Shown: positions 25,986 through 35,363, counted from the stretch's first letter. The stretch: 64,000 bases of DNA from Prevotella melaninogenica ATCC 25845 (GCF_000144405.1 NC_014370.1:501501-565500), one strand, 5' to 3'. Numbers and translations: made by a program. Notes: generated from the letters alone by a model not told the origin.

Positions 25986-26318
25986 TTATCTTATGTAAAT
26001 CTCACCAGACTTCTTGTCACTCTTTGCTTTCTTCATATTTTCCTGATACTTTTGAATGATAGGCTTCAGATATTTTTTTGATTTTGTTGTAATCAGCATC
26101 ACGCCGCCAGTACGTGGATAAAATAGCTTGTTGAAGTCACCGTTTTTGATAACATTCACACTAATGATATCTTTCTGGTCAAGGTTATCGATGTTCTGTA
26201 CCTCAACTCCATCTACAAGAAACACTGGTATGTTCAGACTATCTTGTTTCTCTTTAGTTTGTGCACTTATGTTCAAACTTGCTATGAGTGCAACGATTAG
26301 GATAATAGACTTTCTCAT
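25986..26318 (-). CDS. Small secreted protein resembling an isolated TonB-receptor plug segment
   Basis: 110 residues. Signal peptide ends NISAQ near residue 20. The segment IPVFLVDGVEVQNIDNLDQK, then DIISVNVIKNGD and TGGVMLITTK resembles the 'P.ILVDG......L....I..I.V......G..G....I.TK' pattern of plug domains of TonB-dependent receptors, but no barrel follows and the C-terminus is basic (KKAKSDKKSG). Such isolated plug-like proteins occur in Bacteroidetes; their role is unknown to me. The gene has no neighbour in an operon. Confidence 0.65.
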   Translation of the reverse strand: MRKSIILIVALIASLNISAQTKEKQDSLNIPVFLVDGVEVQNIDNLDQKDIISVNVIKNGDFNKLFYPRTGGVMLITTKSKKYLKPIIQKYQENMKKAKSDKKSGEIYIR

Positions 26319-26383
26319 AATTCCTTTAGTTTATGAACTTTAGATTTTTATTTAGTAAATGAATAATTTTATAAATCTAACCT

Positions 26384-26416
26384 ATGCAATTTTGAAGTTG
26401 CACTCCAAAATTACAT
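26384..26416. repeat. Imperfect palindrome, sister of the 26461 hairpin
   Basis: ATGCAATTTTGAAGT and ACTCCAAAATTACAT arms around TGC. The arms match those of the larger palindrome 77 bases further on. Confidence 0.6.
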
Positions 26417-26460
26417 AAAAAAGAACGTACGTACAAGTGAAAAGCGTGTTTTTAATAAAA

Positions 26461-26503
26461 AATCTATGCAATTTTGGAGTTCAACTTCAAAATTGCATAG
26501 ATT
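26461..26503 (-). terminator. Terminator after porT (43-base palindrome)
   Basis: 21-base arms with a single G-T mismatch around one central base. On the minus strand it is followed by TTTTTTATT, 76 bases after the porT stop codon. Confidence 0.75.
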
Positions 26504-26578
26504 CTGTTTACTTTTGATAAGTCTTTCTTCGTTATTAATCTTTTATGCTGTATCTATATTACTTGGCAAATAAAGGAT

Positions 26579-27325
26579 CTACTCGAAGTAGAAAGTAAGT
26601 GCTATCATCTTAGCTCGTGTTTCGTTAACAGAGTTTGTGTACATGAGCATATTCTTGTCTTGGAGATTCTTTGCATGAATCTTGTCAAGACTGTTCATAA
26701 GACTATACATGAACTTTAACTCTGGGCGTAGCTTGAAATAAGGGAGATAGAAATCACAACCGAGTCCTACTTCTACGAAGACATCGCTACGTTTGAGCTT
26801 GATATAATCATTGTCCTTACCTGAAAGGTTGAGCATAGGGTTTAATCCTAACATCACGTAAGGGCGATGATTATTAAAGCGAGGAGCGGCTGCAATGAGG
26901 TCGAAAGCGCAAGAAACGTATGCCGTTTTGAGTTCTTGCACCTGCTCTGTAGGCTCTCCTTGTGCGTTAAGGTCTGTGATATTGCGGAAAGTTAGATGTC
27001 GTGTACCAAAGTACATGGCAGGTGCCATACGCAACTGAAAGGTAGAATTGAGGCGCAACTCACCCAATACACCCACTGTAAATCCTGCATCCCAACGGTC
27101 TTGATCGGCTGAAACAATCTTCTGAACTACTCCGTTGCCATCATCAAGGTCGACCATCTGTGGTCCAACATTGTTGAGTTCAAGGTCTTGTAGATGTGTG
27201 CCAACGAGTACACCGAAATGGAATTCACGCAGATCCGTATAAGGGCGGTTCTGCACTCTTCGTTCCTGTGCGTGGATTGTAAGCACAGAAGCCAATAGGA
27301 TGAGGGCTACTAATATTCTTTTCAT
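26579..27325 (-). CDS. porT: PorT-family outer membrane protein (type IX secretion)
   Basis: 248 residues with a signal peptide ending IHAQ near residue 19. The start of the mature protein, RPYTDLREFHFGVLVGTHLQ, and the barrel strands (FELRLNSTF-type, LTFRNITDL, YVMLGLNPMLNLSG, VGLGCDFYLPYFKLRPELKF, MIALTFYFE) fit PorT/SprT, a small beta-barrel needed for assembly of the type IX secretion system. It would serve sorting-tail proteins such as the one at 1728. Transcribed alone, with a TACGTTTG box 10 bases from the ATG and a strong palindromic terminator. Confidence 0.82.
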   Translation of the reverse strand: MKRILVALILLASVLTIHAQERRVQNRPYTDLREFHFGVLVGTHLQDLELNNVGPQMVDLDDGNGVVQKIVSADQDRWDAGFTVGVLGELRLNSTFQLRMAPAMYFGTRHLTFRNITDLNAQGEPTEQVQELKTAYVSCAFDLIAAAPRFNNHRPYVMLGLNPMLNLSGKDNDYIKLKRSDVFVEVGLGCDFYLPYFKLRPELKFMYSLMNSLDKIHAKNLQDKNMLMYTNSVNETRAKMIALTFYFE

Positions 27326-27335
27326 AATTAATCTT

Positions 27336-27343
27336 CAAACGTA
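27336..27343 (-). promoter_or_regulatory. -7 box next to porT start codon
   Basis: Minus strand reads TACGTTTG, 10 bases from the ATG. No clear -33 box. The rest of the gap to 27600 shows nothing else. Confidence 0.4.
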
Positions 27344-27600
27344 TTTCTACTGGTTTTATTGTCTATATTAATAAAGTTCTCGTCTAACTTTTCTGCCTTC
27401 TCATCCTTTTTAGGTAGGGAGTGGAAAGGATGTCTTGGCTAAATAGAGGTTAATCTGTTGTTTATAATTGTTCCAAAAGTTTATGTAATAGTCGATTTAT
27501 CAGTAAGTTAACATATAGAATGTTTCATGTTTTTTATTTTTATGCCGTCTAAATATTTGTAATTTTTATCAATATGTTTAGGTATTCCAGAAATTATTTC

Positions 27601-27608
27601 TATCTTTG
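27601..27608 (+). promoter_or_regulatory. -7 box of ferredoxin gene
   Basis: TATCTTTG followed by C, with TTTA about 20 bases upstream; leader about 65 bases. Confidence 0.55.
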
Positions 27609-27679
27609 CATCATCAAATTTAGGTATTGAGCCTATTTGTAATACAAGAACATTATTAACATTATAAATTATTTATATT

Positions 27680-27847
27680 ATGGCTTACGTAATTGGTAAT
27701 GATTGTATCGCTTGTGGTACATGTATCGACGAATGTCCAGTAGAGGCTATCTCTGAGGGTGATATCTATAAAATTGATGCAGACGCTTGTACTGAGTGTG
27801 GTACTTGTGCATCAGTTTGTCCAAGTGAGGCTATCAGCCTTCCATAA
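27680..27847 (+). CDS. 2[4Fe-4S] ferredoxin
   Basis: 55 residues, read directly from the sequence. Two cluster-binding motifs are intact: CIACGTCIDECP and CTECGTCASVCP, each CxxCxxCxxxCP. It is a clostridial-type ferredoxin carrying electrons between cytoplasmic redox enzymes of an anaerobe (for example pyruvate:ferredoxin oxidoreductase). Codon use is strongly biased, suggesting high expression. It has its own -7 box and a near-perfect terminator, so it is monocistronic. Confidence 0.96.
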   Translation: MAYVIGNDCIACGTCIDECPVEAISEGDIYKIDADACTECGTCASVCPSEAISLP

Positions 27848-27876
27848 GGTTTTATAACCTGTTACTGATTAAATTC

Positions 27877-27904
27877 ACAAGGCGAGTCGAAAGGCTCGCC
27901 TTGT
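27877..27904 (+). terminator. Terminator after ferredoxin gene
   Basis: ACAAGGCGAG and CTCGCCTTGT, a perfect 10-base stem with an 8-base loop, then AAGTTTTATG. Confidence 0.85.
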
Positions 27905-28270
27905 AAGTTTTATGATAGTTTGTAATGGGAATTATTAGTAGGAGCAATTGCGAACGCTATGAATAGTTGCTACTTCCTGATAAGTTTTCGTAGAACAGTA
28001 GATTTTTAGTGTAAATACACATTTAGTTTGTGGAGCTGCTTGGGCAATTGTTGAAATTCAATTTGCTGTCACTGCTGTCATTTGTTGTATGTGCTTAACT
28101 TGTTAGTTTACAGAGGAATAAACGAAGTGTTAAAAGTGACAGGAAATAGAAATAAAAATATTCTTGTAAGATATGTGTATGTACGATGAAGTTAAGAATA
28201 GCTTTATAATAAGATTTTTCCTGTCTGCTTAAACTCATGTTGAGGCGTGCATTGGGTTGTATAGAAAACA
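27905..28270. other. Intergenic stretch, nothing recognised
   Basis: No convincing reading frame, repeat or structured element was seen between the ferredoxin terminator and the tRNA terminator. Confidence 0.5.
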
Positions 28271-28308
28271 AAAAAAGGTTGGTAATCATAATGATTATCA
28301 ACCTTTTT
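28271..28308 (-). terminator. Terminator of tRNA-Met
   Basis: AAAAAAGGTTG with CAACCTTTTT and an inner TAATCAT/ATGATTA pair give an almost continuous stem; on the minus strand a T-run follows. Confidence 0.8.
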
Positions 28309-28309
28309 G

Positions 28310-28383
28310 TAGCGGGACGGGGCTACGATCCCCGGACCTCCGGATTATGAATCCGACGCTCTAACCAACTGAGCTATCCCGCC
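28310..28383 (-). tRNA. tRNA-Met (CAT anticodon), elongator type
   Basis: 74 bases without an encoded CCA end. The cloverleaf folds: acceptor GGCGGGA with TCCCGCT (first pair G-U), D arm with AGTTGGTTAGA, anticodon stem TCGGA/TCCGG with loop TTCATAA (CAT), and T arm with the GGGGATCGTAGCCCC stem-loop. The initiator form is unlikely because the anticodon stem lacks the three G-C pairs of initiators. A lysidine-modified tRNA-Ile with CAT cannot be fully ruled out. Confidence 0.92.
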
Positions 28384-28415
28384 GTCCGTTTAACTTTCGT
28401 TCTTGAAAGCGGGTG

Positions 28416-28447
28416 CAAAGGTATGAAGAAAATATCATACTCGCAAA
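28416..28447 (-). promoter_or_regulatory. Promoter of tRNA-Met
   Basis: Minus strand: TTTG (28444-28447), 20-base spacer, TACCTTTG (28416-28423), about 30 bases before the tRNA. Confidence 0.7.
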
Positions 28448-28835
28448 TATTAAGTCGTTTTTTTTAACGGATATTCGATAAAAAGTTTTATATTTGCACC
28501 TGATAATAGGAATAAACGACTATATAACATGTTGTTATTTTGTGTGATAACTGCATTTCTTGGCTTGTAATATTACTGACGGATTTATCTGTTAGTTTGT
28601 TTGAAAGGCAATAAAATGGGGTTTTATTCGTTAAAGATATGTCCTTCTGTATGGCGCATGGAAAGAGAATTGTAGTTCTAACATGATGTAGACTATGTTG
28701 TCTCTAATGACTATTTGTACAACTGCTAAAAACTGACTTGTATGAAGAATGTCTTTTAATAGAATGTTTTTGAAGCGTTGATAGCAGAAAAAAAGAGAGT
28801 TGTAAAAAGAATAATATTAAACGTAATAATTGAAG
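28448..28835. other. Intergenic stretch with one promoter-like box
   Basis: A TATATTTG box at 28489-28496 (+ strand) fits the -7 consensus but lies 340 bases before the next gene. Nothing else recognised. Confidence 0.4.
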
Positions 28836-29225
28836 ATGAGTAAGAAAATCGAACTGGAATACGAATTGAAAACACGTTCGGGCAGTGCTGTGTGGGCACT
28901 GATTAGCACACCAATTGGTTTGATGAAATGGTTGGCAGATGAAGTAACGATTAATGAAGATGTGGCAACCTTTATTTGGGGTGACCCACTACGTGAACAC
29001 GATACACATACAGCAACAGTTGTCGAAATGGTAAAAAACAATTATATACGTTTTCATTGGGAGTCGTCTGATAGTGATTCTTATTGGGAAATGAAGATGT
29101 TTCATAGCGAGATTGCTGGCAACTATCATCTGTTGGTTACTGACTTCGCTGATGATGATGTGGAAGGGTTGGAACAACTTTGGAATCAGAATATAGACCG
29201 CCTACATCGTATAACAGGAATGTAA
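28836..29225 (+). CDS. START-like domain protein (SRPBCC superfamily)
   Basis: 129 residues from the ATG at 28836 (a TTG six bases earlier is not needed). MSKKIELEYELKTRSGSAVW, then ALISTPIGLMKWLADEV and FIWGDPLREHDTHTATVVEM match the small single-domain START/AHSA1-like proteins found singly in Bacteroidetes. They form a helix-grip fold with a hydrophobic cavity; the ligand is unknown. It is followed by a long hairpin, then by an LptF/G-type permease gene with its own promoter box. Confidence 0.78.
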   Translation: MSKKIELEYELKTRSGSAVWALISTPIGLMKWLADEVTINEDVATFIWGDPLREHDTHTATVVEMVKNNYIRFHWESSDSDSYWEMKMFHSEIAGNYHLLVTDFADDDVEGLEQLWNQNIDRLHRITGM

Positions 29226-29249
29226 TCTTTTATAAATATATTGTAATCG

Positions 29250-29300
29250 GAATAGGGTATATGACACGACGTTGAAGTAGTCGTCCATATACTCTATTCT
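29250..29300 (+). terminator. Hairpin after START-like gene
   Basis: GAATAGGGTATATG pairs with CATATACTCTATTC (one bulge) and an inner ACGAC/GTCGT stem extends it. The gap from here to 29533 shows nothing else. Confidence 0.65.
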
Positions 29301-29533
29301 GTTGTTTAGAGGGGTTGTAAGAGAGGAATGATGTTCTTTGTTTACTCAGTATATTGTACAGATAGAGAAAGAAAGAGCCTTTCCAGTGTTACTTCTTTTG
29401 AAGTTGTAGCGCTTTATGGAGAAGATGTATAAACAAAAGAGTAAAGGGTAGAGGAGGGTAGATGTTATAAAAGGAAAGACACTGGTAAAAGAATAAAAAT
29501 ACTAAAAAAGACCATTACTCTGATATTTTTATG

Positions 29534-29541
29534 TAATTTTG
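29534..29541 (+). promoter_or_regulatory. -7 box of LptF/G-type gene
   Basis: TAATTTTG followed by C, about 107 bases before the ATG; no clear -33 box. Confidence 0.4.
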
Positions 29542-29647
29542 CAAAAGGTAAGTCGTATTTTACAGATAAAAAGCAAGATTTCTTTGCTTTTATTCGTAAT
29601 AGCTTCGCACATAAAATAAGGGAGGATAAGAACCTCGTTATTATATC

Positions 29648-31570
29648 ATGTTTCAAATCAAGAAGTTAGATATATTCATTGCCAAGCAGTTTGGTATGCT
29701 TTTCATGGGAACATTCTTCATCAGCTTGTTTGTGTTGATGATGCAGTTCTTGTGGCGATATGTTGATGACTTGATTGGAAAAGGATTGTCAATGGACGTT
29801 CTTGGACAATTCTTTTGGTATATGAGCTTGATGATGGTGCCACAGGCACTTCCTTTGGCGATTCTTCTTTCATCGCTTATTTCTTATGGTAACCTTGGCG
29901 AAAGTTCAGAGTTGACAGCAATAAAAGCAGCTGGTATCTCTTTGATTCAGTCGTTTAGAGGACTGATTGTTGTTAGTATTTTTATTGCTTTTGGCTCTTT
30001 TTACTTCCAAAATAATGTAGGACCAATAGCACATAAACATATAGCCCAACTGCTTATCTCTATGAAGCAGAAGAGTCCTGAGTTGGAAATCCCAGAAGGA
30101 ATCTTCTATGATGGTATTCCACAAACCAATCTCTACGTAGAGAAGAAAGACTTGAAGACAGGTCACCTATATAATATTATGGTGTACCGAATGACGGATA
30201 GCTACGAAGATCAGGCTATTATCCTTGCAGACTCAGGTATGTTGCAGTCTACAGCGGATAAGAAACATCTTGTTCTTAACCTATGGAGTGGCGAGTGGTT
30301 TGAGAATATGCGCTCACAGGAAATGGGAAATAGTGCCAGTGTTCCATATCGTCGAGAGACATTTGCACACAAGCATATTGTTCTTGATTTCGATGGAGAC
30401 TTCAATCTTACGGACATGGCTGGTATCTCTAACGATGCCCGTACGAAGAGTATTCAGAAGATACAGCACGACAAAGACTCCTTAGTGCATGTTTATGATA
30501 GTGTGGGTAATGCGTTTTATAAGGATGCGCAGACTGTTTATTATCGAGAACCTAATCTTAAAGCTTCAGAAAAGAAACAGGCAATTAAACTGTCGGGAGA
30601 AAAGGCTTTTAACGTAGACTCGGTATTTAAAAAGCTTCCTGCAGACCAGCGTCGTTATGTTATTGACCAAGCGTTGTCTACCGTTCAGCAAGAAGTTAGC
30701 GACCTTGACTTTAAGAGTATGATAACCAGCGATGGTGATAGGCTAATCCGTCTACATGATATTGAGACGATTAACAAGTTCACCTTGTCGTTGATATGTA
30801 TTATCTTCTTCTTTATCGGAGCTCCACTTGGTGCGATTATCCGTAAGGGAGGATTGGGTATTCCTATCATTATCAGCGTTATCGTGTTCATTATTTTTTA
30901 TATCCTCGATAATACTGGTTATCGAATGTCACGTCAGGGAGACTGGGCGATATGGTTTGGTAAAGGATTGTCTATGGCTGTTCTTATCCCAATGGCTGTA
31001 TTCTTCACCTACAAGGCGAACAATGATTCAACAGTGTTCAATGCGGATATGTATAAGAACATGTTGATGAAGATGTTTGGAATGCGTGTGAAACGTAGTG
31101 TGGCCAGCAAGGAGGTTATCTTAAATGACCCTGATTATAGCAAGGCAGCAGAACAACTCAATGATTTGAACGTAAGAATTACGGAGTATGCTAAGACACG
31201 CAGGTTGAAGTCTGCGCCTAATATTATAAAGGTGTTCTTCCGCTATCATACGGATCATGTCATTGAGAAGATTAATGATGAACTTGAAAATGTCATAGAA
31301 GACTTAGGCAATACGCGTAATAAAGTCATCATGGCAGAATTAAATAAATACCCAATATTAGCAGTAAAGGCACATACAAGACCATTCGATCATAAGTGGT
31401 CGAACATTCTTGCAGCAGTTATAGTGCCTGCTGGTATTTTCTTCTACTTCCGAATGTGGCGTTTCCGCTTACGTCTTTATCGCGACCTTCGTACTATTAT
31501 TAGCTGTAATGATACGATTATCGCAGAGATACAACGTATAAAGGAAAAAGAAGAAGCAAGGGGCTATTGA
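29648..31570 (+). CDS. LptF/LptG-family lipopolysaccharide export permease, extended
   Basis: 640 residues, against about 360 in Proteobacteria. N-terminal membrane helices (about 10-110: FGMLFMGTFFISLFVLMMQF, MVPQALPLAILLSSLISYG) lead to the LGESSELTAIKAAGISL cytoplasmic motif that couples to the LptB ATPase. A periplasmic region (about 120-375) precedes three further helices (FTLSLICIIFFFIGAPLGAI onward). An additional C-terminal part (about 450-640) carries one more membrane helix (NILAAVIVPAGIFFYFRM) and a charged tail. The protein forms part of the transporter moving LPS from the inner membrane. The gene ends 26 bases before ribBA. Confidence 0.88.
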   Translation: MFQIKKLDIFIAKQFGMLFMGTFFISLFVLMMQFLWRYVDDLIGKGLSMDVLGQFFWYMSLMMVPQALPLAILLSSLISYGNLGESSELTAIKAAGISLIQSFRGLIVVSIFIAFGSFYFQNNVGPIAHKHIAQLLISMKQKSPELEIPEGIFYDGIPQTNLYVEKKDLKTGHLYNIMVYRMTDSYEDQAIILADSGMLQSTADKKHLVLNLWSGEWFENMRSQEMGNSASVPYRRETFAHKHIVLDFDGDFNLTDMAGISNDARTKSIQKIQHDKDSLVHVYDSVGNAFYKDAQTVYYREPNLKASEKKQAIKLSGEKAFNVDSVFKKLPADQRRYVIDQALSTVQQEVSDLDFKSMITSDGDRLIRLHDIETINKFTLSLICIIFFFIGAPLGAIIRKGGLGIPIIISVIVFIIFYILDNTGYRMSRQGDWAIWFGKGLSMAVLIPMAVFFTYKANNDSTVFNADMYKNMLMKMFGMRVKRSVASKEVILNDPDYSKAAEQLNDLNVRITEYAKTRRLKSAPNIIKVFFRYHTDHVIEKINDELENVIEDLGNTRNKVIMAELNKYPILAVKAHTRPFDHKWSNILAAVIVPAGIFFYFRMWRFRLRLYRDLRTIISCNDTIIAEIQRIKEKEEARGY

Positions 31571-31596
31571 TAAAAACAATATAAATCAGTAACTAT

Positions 31597-32802
31597 ATGG
31601 AAGATTTTAAACTCGATAGCATCGAGGATGCACTGAAAGACTTTCGGGAAGGAAAGTTCGTTATCGTAGTAGATGATGAAGACCGAGAGAATGAAGGCGA
31701 CCTTATTATGGCTGCAGAAATGATAACGCCAGAGAAGGTTAACTTCATGTTGAAGAATGCACGAGGTGTGCTTTGTGTTCCTATAACGATATCACGTGCG
31801 GAAGAATTAGATTTACCTCATCAGGTTTCTGATAATACTTCAGTACTTGGAACTCCTTTCACCGTTACGGTTGATAAGTTGGAAGGCTGTTCAACAGGTG
31901 TGTCTACACACGACCGTGCTGAAACAATTAAGGCTTTGGCAGATCCTAATTCTACTCCTCAGACTTTTGGCCGTCCTGGACATGTCAATCCACTTTATGC
32001 TCAGGATAATGGTGTTTTGCGTCGTTCGGGTCATACTGAAGCTGCTGTTGACCTCTGTAAGCTTGCAGGTTGTTTCCCAGCAGGTGTGTTAATGGAGATT
32101 ATGAACGAAGATGGTACAATGGCTCGTATGCCTGATTTGCAGAAGCGTGCAAAGGAGTGGGATATGAAGATTATCAGTATCAAGGACATTATTGCCTATC
32201 GTTTGAAGAAGGAAACAAGTATTGTCGTTGGTGAGGAAGTAGAACTCCCTACACAATATGGTATGTTTCACTTGATTCCATTCCGTCAAGCAAATGGCTT
32301 GGAACACATGGCTCTTATCAAGGGTACATGGAAAGAGGATGAACCAGTACTTGTACGTGTACACTCATCATGTGCAACGGGTGACATCCTTGGTAGTCAG
32401 CGTTGTGATTGTGGCGAACAGCTTCACAAGGCAATGGAGATGATTGAGAAAGAAGGCAAGGGTGTTATCATCTATATGCAGCAGGAAGGTCGTGGCATTG
32501 GTTTGATGAATAAGATTGCAGCCTATAAGTTGCAAGAGCAAGGCCTTGATACGGTTGAGGCTAACCTTCATCTTGGTTTCCGTCCAGACGAACGCGATTA
32601 TGGTTGTGGAGCGCAGATGTTGCGCCATCTTGGTATTCATAAGATGCGTTTGATAACAAACAATCCAACGAAGCGAGTAGGCCTTGAGGCTTATGGCTTA
32701 GAGATAGAGGAGAATGTACCTATTGAGATTACTCCAAATAAGTTTGACTATCGCTATCTGAAGACCAAGCGTGATCGTATGGGACACGACTTGCATCTGT
32801 AA
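31597..32802 (+). CDS. ribBA: Bifunctional DHBP synthase / GTP cyclohydrolase II
   Basis: 401 residues with both riboflavin-entry domains. DHBP synthase (about 1-205): [45 protein letters not shown] cyclohydrolase II (about 206-400): [20 protein letters not shown] with the zinc-binding cysteines, [14 protein letters not shown] and LITNNPTKR. The two reactions make 3,4-dihydroxy-2-butanone 4-phosphate and the pyrimidine precursor. It directly follows the LptF/G-type gene and may be cotranscribed; no FMN riboswitch fits in the 26-base gap. A strong terminator follows. Confidence 0.95.
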   Translation: MEDFKLDSIEDALKDFREGKFVIVVDDEDRENEGDLIMAAEMITPEKVNFMLKNARGVLCVPITISRAEELDLPHQVSDNTSVLGTPFTVTVDKLEGCSTGVSTHDRAETIKALADPNSTPQTFGRPGHVNPLYAQDNGVLRRSGHTEAAVDLCKLAGCFPAGVLMEIMNEDGTMARMPDLQKRAKEWDMKIISIKDIIAYRLKKETSIVVGEEVELPTQYGMFHLIPFRQANGLEHMALIKGTWKEDEPVLVRVHSSCATGDILGSQRCDCGEQLHKAMEMIEKEGKGVIIYMQQEGRGIGLMNKIAAYKLQEQGLDTVEANLHLGFRPDERDYGCGAQMLRHLGIHKMRLITNNPTKRVGLEAYGLEIEENVPIEITPNKFDYRYLKTKRDRMGHDLHL

Positions 32803-32845
32803 GTGTAATGACAAATACGAAGGCTTTAAGATAAGTCTTATAATG

Positions 32846-32888
32846 AATCCCACTATAGAGAAATGACTTGTTTCTCTGTGGTGGGATT
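32846..32888 (+). terminator. Terminator after ribBA
   Basis: AATCCCAC/GTGGGATT outer and AGAGAAA/TTTCTCT inner stems, followed by CTTAATTTG. Confidence 0.75.
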
Positions 32889-33032
32889 CTTAATTTGTAG
32901 GCTTAAAAGAATGCCATTGTTATATCCTTTTATAGTTTTGTTTATAAAGAGTTCATTTATTATATAATTGTTTAATTTAAACTGTCAAATCGGCAGTAAA
33001 AATGTTATATAGATAAAATAAAGAAAGAAAAG

Positions 33033-33064
33033 TTGCGTTATCAAAATGATTTTGCGTACTTTTG
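33033..33064 (+). promoter_or_regulatory. Promoter of aminotransferase gene
   Basis: TACTTTTG at 33057-33064 with TTG at 33033-33035 at near-consensus spacing; leader about 30 bases. Confidence 0.6.
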
Positions 33065-33101
33065 TACTTGATATTATTTATAAAGAAAGATAAGGTTCGA
33101 A

Positions 33102-34295
33102 ATGGCACAACTATCAGATCGTTTAAATCGATTGGCGCCTTCTGAGACATTAGCAATGTCACAGAAGAGTAGTGAAATGAAAGCGCAGGGAATTGATGTT
33201 ATCAACATGAGTGTGGGAGAACCAGACTTCATGACTCCTGATCATGTTAAGGAGGCGGGCAAAAAGGCTATTGATGATAACTTCTCTAAGTATTCTCCTG
33301 TTCCTGGTTATCCTGCTTTGAGAGAGGCTATCTCAAAGAAGCTGAAAGATGAAAACAATCTTGATTATGCTGCATCAGAGATTATTGTTGGTACTGGTGG
33401 TAAGCAAGGCGTTTGCAATGCTGTTTTGGCTTTGGTGAATCCAGGTGATGAGGTGATTATTCCTGCACCTTATTGGGTGAGCTATCCACAGATGGTTAAA
33501 CTCGCTGGCGGTGTTCCTGTTGTTGTTTCTGCAGGAATTGAGCAAGACTTTAAGATTACCGCAGAGCAGTTAGAAGAGGCTATTACACCAAAGACAAAGA
33601 TGATAATTCTTTGCTCTCCAAGTAATCCTACTGGTAGTGTTTATGCTGCAGAGGAGTTGGAGGCTTTGTCAAAGGTTGTCTTGGCACATGAAGACGTGTT
33701 TGTTCTTTCAGATGAGATTTACGAACACATTAGTTATATAGGTGGTCATTGCAGTATCGCATCTTGTTCTGGAATGAAAGAACGTACGATTCTTTGTAAC
33801 GGAGTTAGTAAGGCTTATGCTATGACTGGCTGGAGAATCGGTTGGGTAGCAGCACCAGAGTGGATTGTAAAGGGTCTCAATAAGTTGCAAGGACAATATA
33901 CGTCAGGTACATGTAGCGTAAGTCAGATGGCTGCTGTTGCGGCATATGTTGAAGATCAAGCTTGTGTAACAGAGTATCGAGAGACATTCCGTCGCCGTCG
34001 TGATCTGATTGTTAGTCTGGCAAAAGAAATCCCTGGACTTGAGGTAAATGTGCCACAAGGTGCATTCTATCTCTTCCCTAAATGTTCCAGCTTCTTTGGA
34101 AAGACAGATGGCAAGCATGTGATTAACAACTCATCCGACCTTGCTATGTATATTCTTGAAGAAGGATGTGTAGCAACAGTGGGTGGTGATGCTTTTGGTG
34201 CTCCAGACTGTTTTAGAATGAGTTATGCAACAAGTGATGAAAATATAAAGGAAGCGCTTCGTCGTATTAAAGAAGTACTTTCAAAACTTAAATAG
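33102..34295 (+). CDS. aspC: Class I/II aminotransferase, probable aspartate aminotransferase
   Basis: 397 residues, fold type I PLP enzyme. Features: VINMSVGEPDFMTP near the start, YSPVPGYPALREAI, GTGGKQGVCNA, IILCSPSNPTGSVY, LSDEIYEHI with the PLP-contacting Asp and Tyr, and NGVSKAYAMTGWRIGW with the Schiff-base lysine. The sequence fits the Ib subgroup of aspartate aminotransferases, which convert aspartate and 2-oxoglutarate to oxaloacetate and glutamate; some members also use prephenate. Specificity is inferred. The gene is monocistronic. Confidence 0.88.
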   Translation: MAQLSDRLNRLAPSETLAMSQKSSEMKAQGIDVINMSVGEPDFMTPDHVKEAGKKAIDDNFSKYSPVPGYPALREAISKKLKDENNLDYAASEIIVGTGGKQGVCNAVLALVNPGDEVIIPAPYWVSYPQMVKLAGGVPVVVSAGIEQDFKITAEQLEEAITPKTKMIILCSPSNPTGSVYAAEELEALSKVVLAHEDVFVLSDEIYEHISYIGGHCSIASCSGMKERTILCNGVSKAYAMTGWRIGWVAAPEWIVKGLNKLQGQYTSGTCSVSQMAAVAAYVEDQACVTEYRETFRRRRDLIVSLAKEIPGLEVNVPQGAFYLFPKCSSFFGKTDGKHVINNSSDLAMYILEEGCVATVGGDAFGAPDCFRMSYATSDENIKEALRRIKEVLSKLK

Positions 34296-34392
34296 GAATC
34301 GGAAATGCAGATAGTAATAAAGATGAGATAGAAACTGTACATTTATAACTGTTAAATGTTATTAATCGTAGCTGTAGTTTTCTTTTAATTAC

Positions 34393-34400
34393 TATCTTTG
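34393..34400 (+). promoter_or_regulatory. -7 box of exbB-tonB cluster
   Basis: TATCTTTG followed by C, 124 bases before exbB; the -33 region is not well matched. The leader of about 115 bases is AT-rich with no clear fold. Confidence 0.5.
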
Positions 34401-34523
34401 CGGAGATAAGAAGCAGTGTTGAACTCCCTTTTATAATGGCGGTAAGATACAAATGCTTATAAATCAGAAAGATATTAACAAATTAATTCATTAATAACCT
34501 AAAAATTAAAATTTTATCAAATT

Positions 34524-35363
34524 ATGGCAACTACACAACAAAAACCAGTCCCACAGAAAAAGTCTGAGGGCTTCACAGGAGTTAGAGGTGCATTCTGGAT
34601 TATCGTCGTTTGCGCTGTCGTTGCGTTCACATTGTTCTACACATGGTTCGGTAACCCAATGCACTTCCAGGATGGAGCAGTACGTGAGAACCCAGCAGAC
34701 GTTTGGGGTACCATCTTTAAGGGTGGCGTAGTCGTTCCTGTTATCCACACTCTCTTGTTGACAGTGCTCGCTATGTCTATCGAGCGTTGGATGGCTTTGA
34801 AGACTGCTTTCGGTAAGGGTGCCCTTCCAAAGTTCGTTGCAAACATCAAGAGTGCTCTTAACGCAAATGACCTTGCTAAGGCTAACCAGCTCTGCGATCA
34901 GCAGAAGGGTTCTGTAGCAAACGTTGTTAAGGCTTCTTTGAACGCTTACAAGGATATGGAGACTGGTGCTAATGCTAACCTTAAGAAGGCTCAGAAGGTA
35001 GCTAAGATTCAGCAGGCTCACGAGGAGGCTACTCAGCTCGAGATGCCAACTCTGACAATGAACCTCCCTATCATTGCTACTCTCGTAACACTTGGTACTC
35101 TTACTGGTCTTCTCGGTACTGTAACCGGTATGATCAAGTCGTTCTCTGCTCTTGCTGCAGGTGGTGGTGCTGACTCTGCTGCACTTTCTGCTGGTATTTC
35201 TGAGGCGTTGATCAACACCGCATTCGGTATTGCAACATCTTGGTGTGCGGTAGTTTCTTATGGTTACTACTCTAACAAGGTTGACAAGTTGACTTTTGCC
35301 CTCGACGAGGTTGGTTATTCTATCGCTCAGACATACGAAGTAAACCACACAGACGAGGCTTAA
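34524..35363 (+). CDS. exbB: ExbB/TolQ/MotA-type proton channel subunit
   Basis: 279 residues. A short charged N-terminus is followed by a membrane helix (about 16-36), a second helix near 75-90, a long charged cytoplasmic helix region, and two C-terminal helices containing PTLTMNLPIIATLVTLGTLT, then GLLGTVTGMIKSF and SAGISEALINTAFGI, the proton-channel signature. ExbB pentamers with ExbD convert proton flow into motion of TonB. It heads exbB-exbD-exbD-tonB-pstS-like-TPR, all on one strand with short gaps. Codon use is strongly biased, suggesting high expression. Confidence 0.93.
   Translation: MATTQQKPVPQKKSEGFTGVRGAFWIIVVCAVVAFTLFYTWFGNPMHFQDGAVRENPADVWGTIFKGGVVVPVIHTLLLTVLAMSIERWMALKTAFGKGALPKFVANIKSALNANDLAKANQLCDQQKGSVANVVKASLNAYKDMETGANANLKKAQKVAKIQQAHEEATQLEMPTLTMNLPIIATLVTLGTLTGLLGTVTGMIKSFSALAAGGGADSAALSAGISEALINTAFGIATSWCAVVSYGYYSNKVDKLTFALDEVGYSIAQTYEVNHTDEA

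Noticed and set aside
28310..28383. Initiator tRNA or tRNA-Ile(CAT)
   Set aside because: The anticodon stem lacks the initiator G-C triplet, and the acceptor and T arms look like elongator Met; Ile remains a minor possibility.
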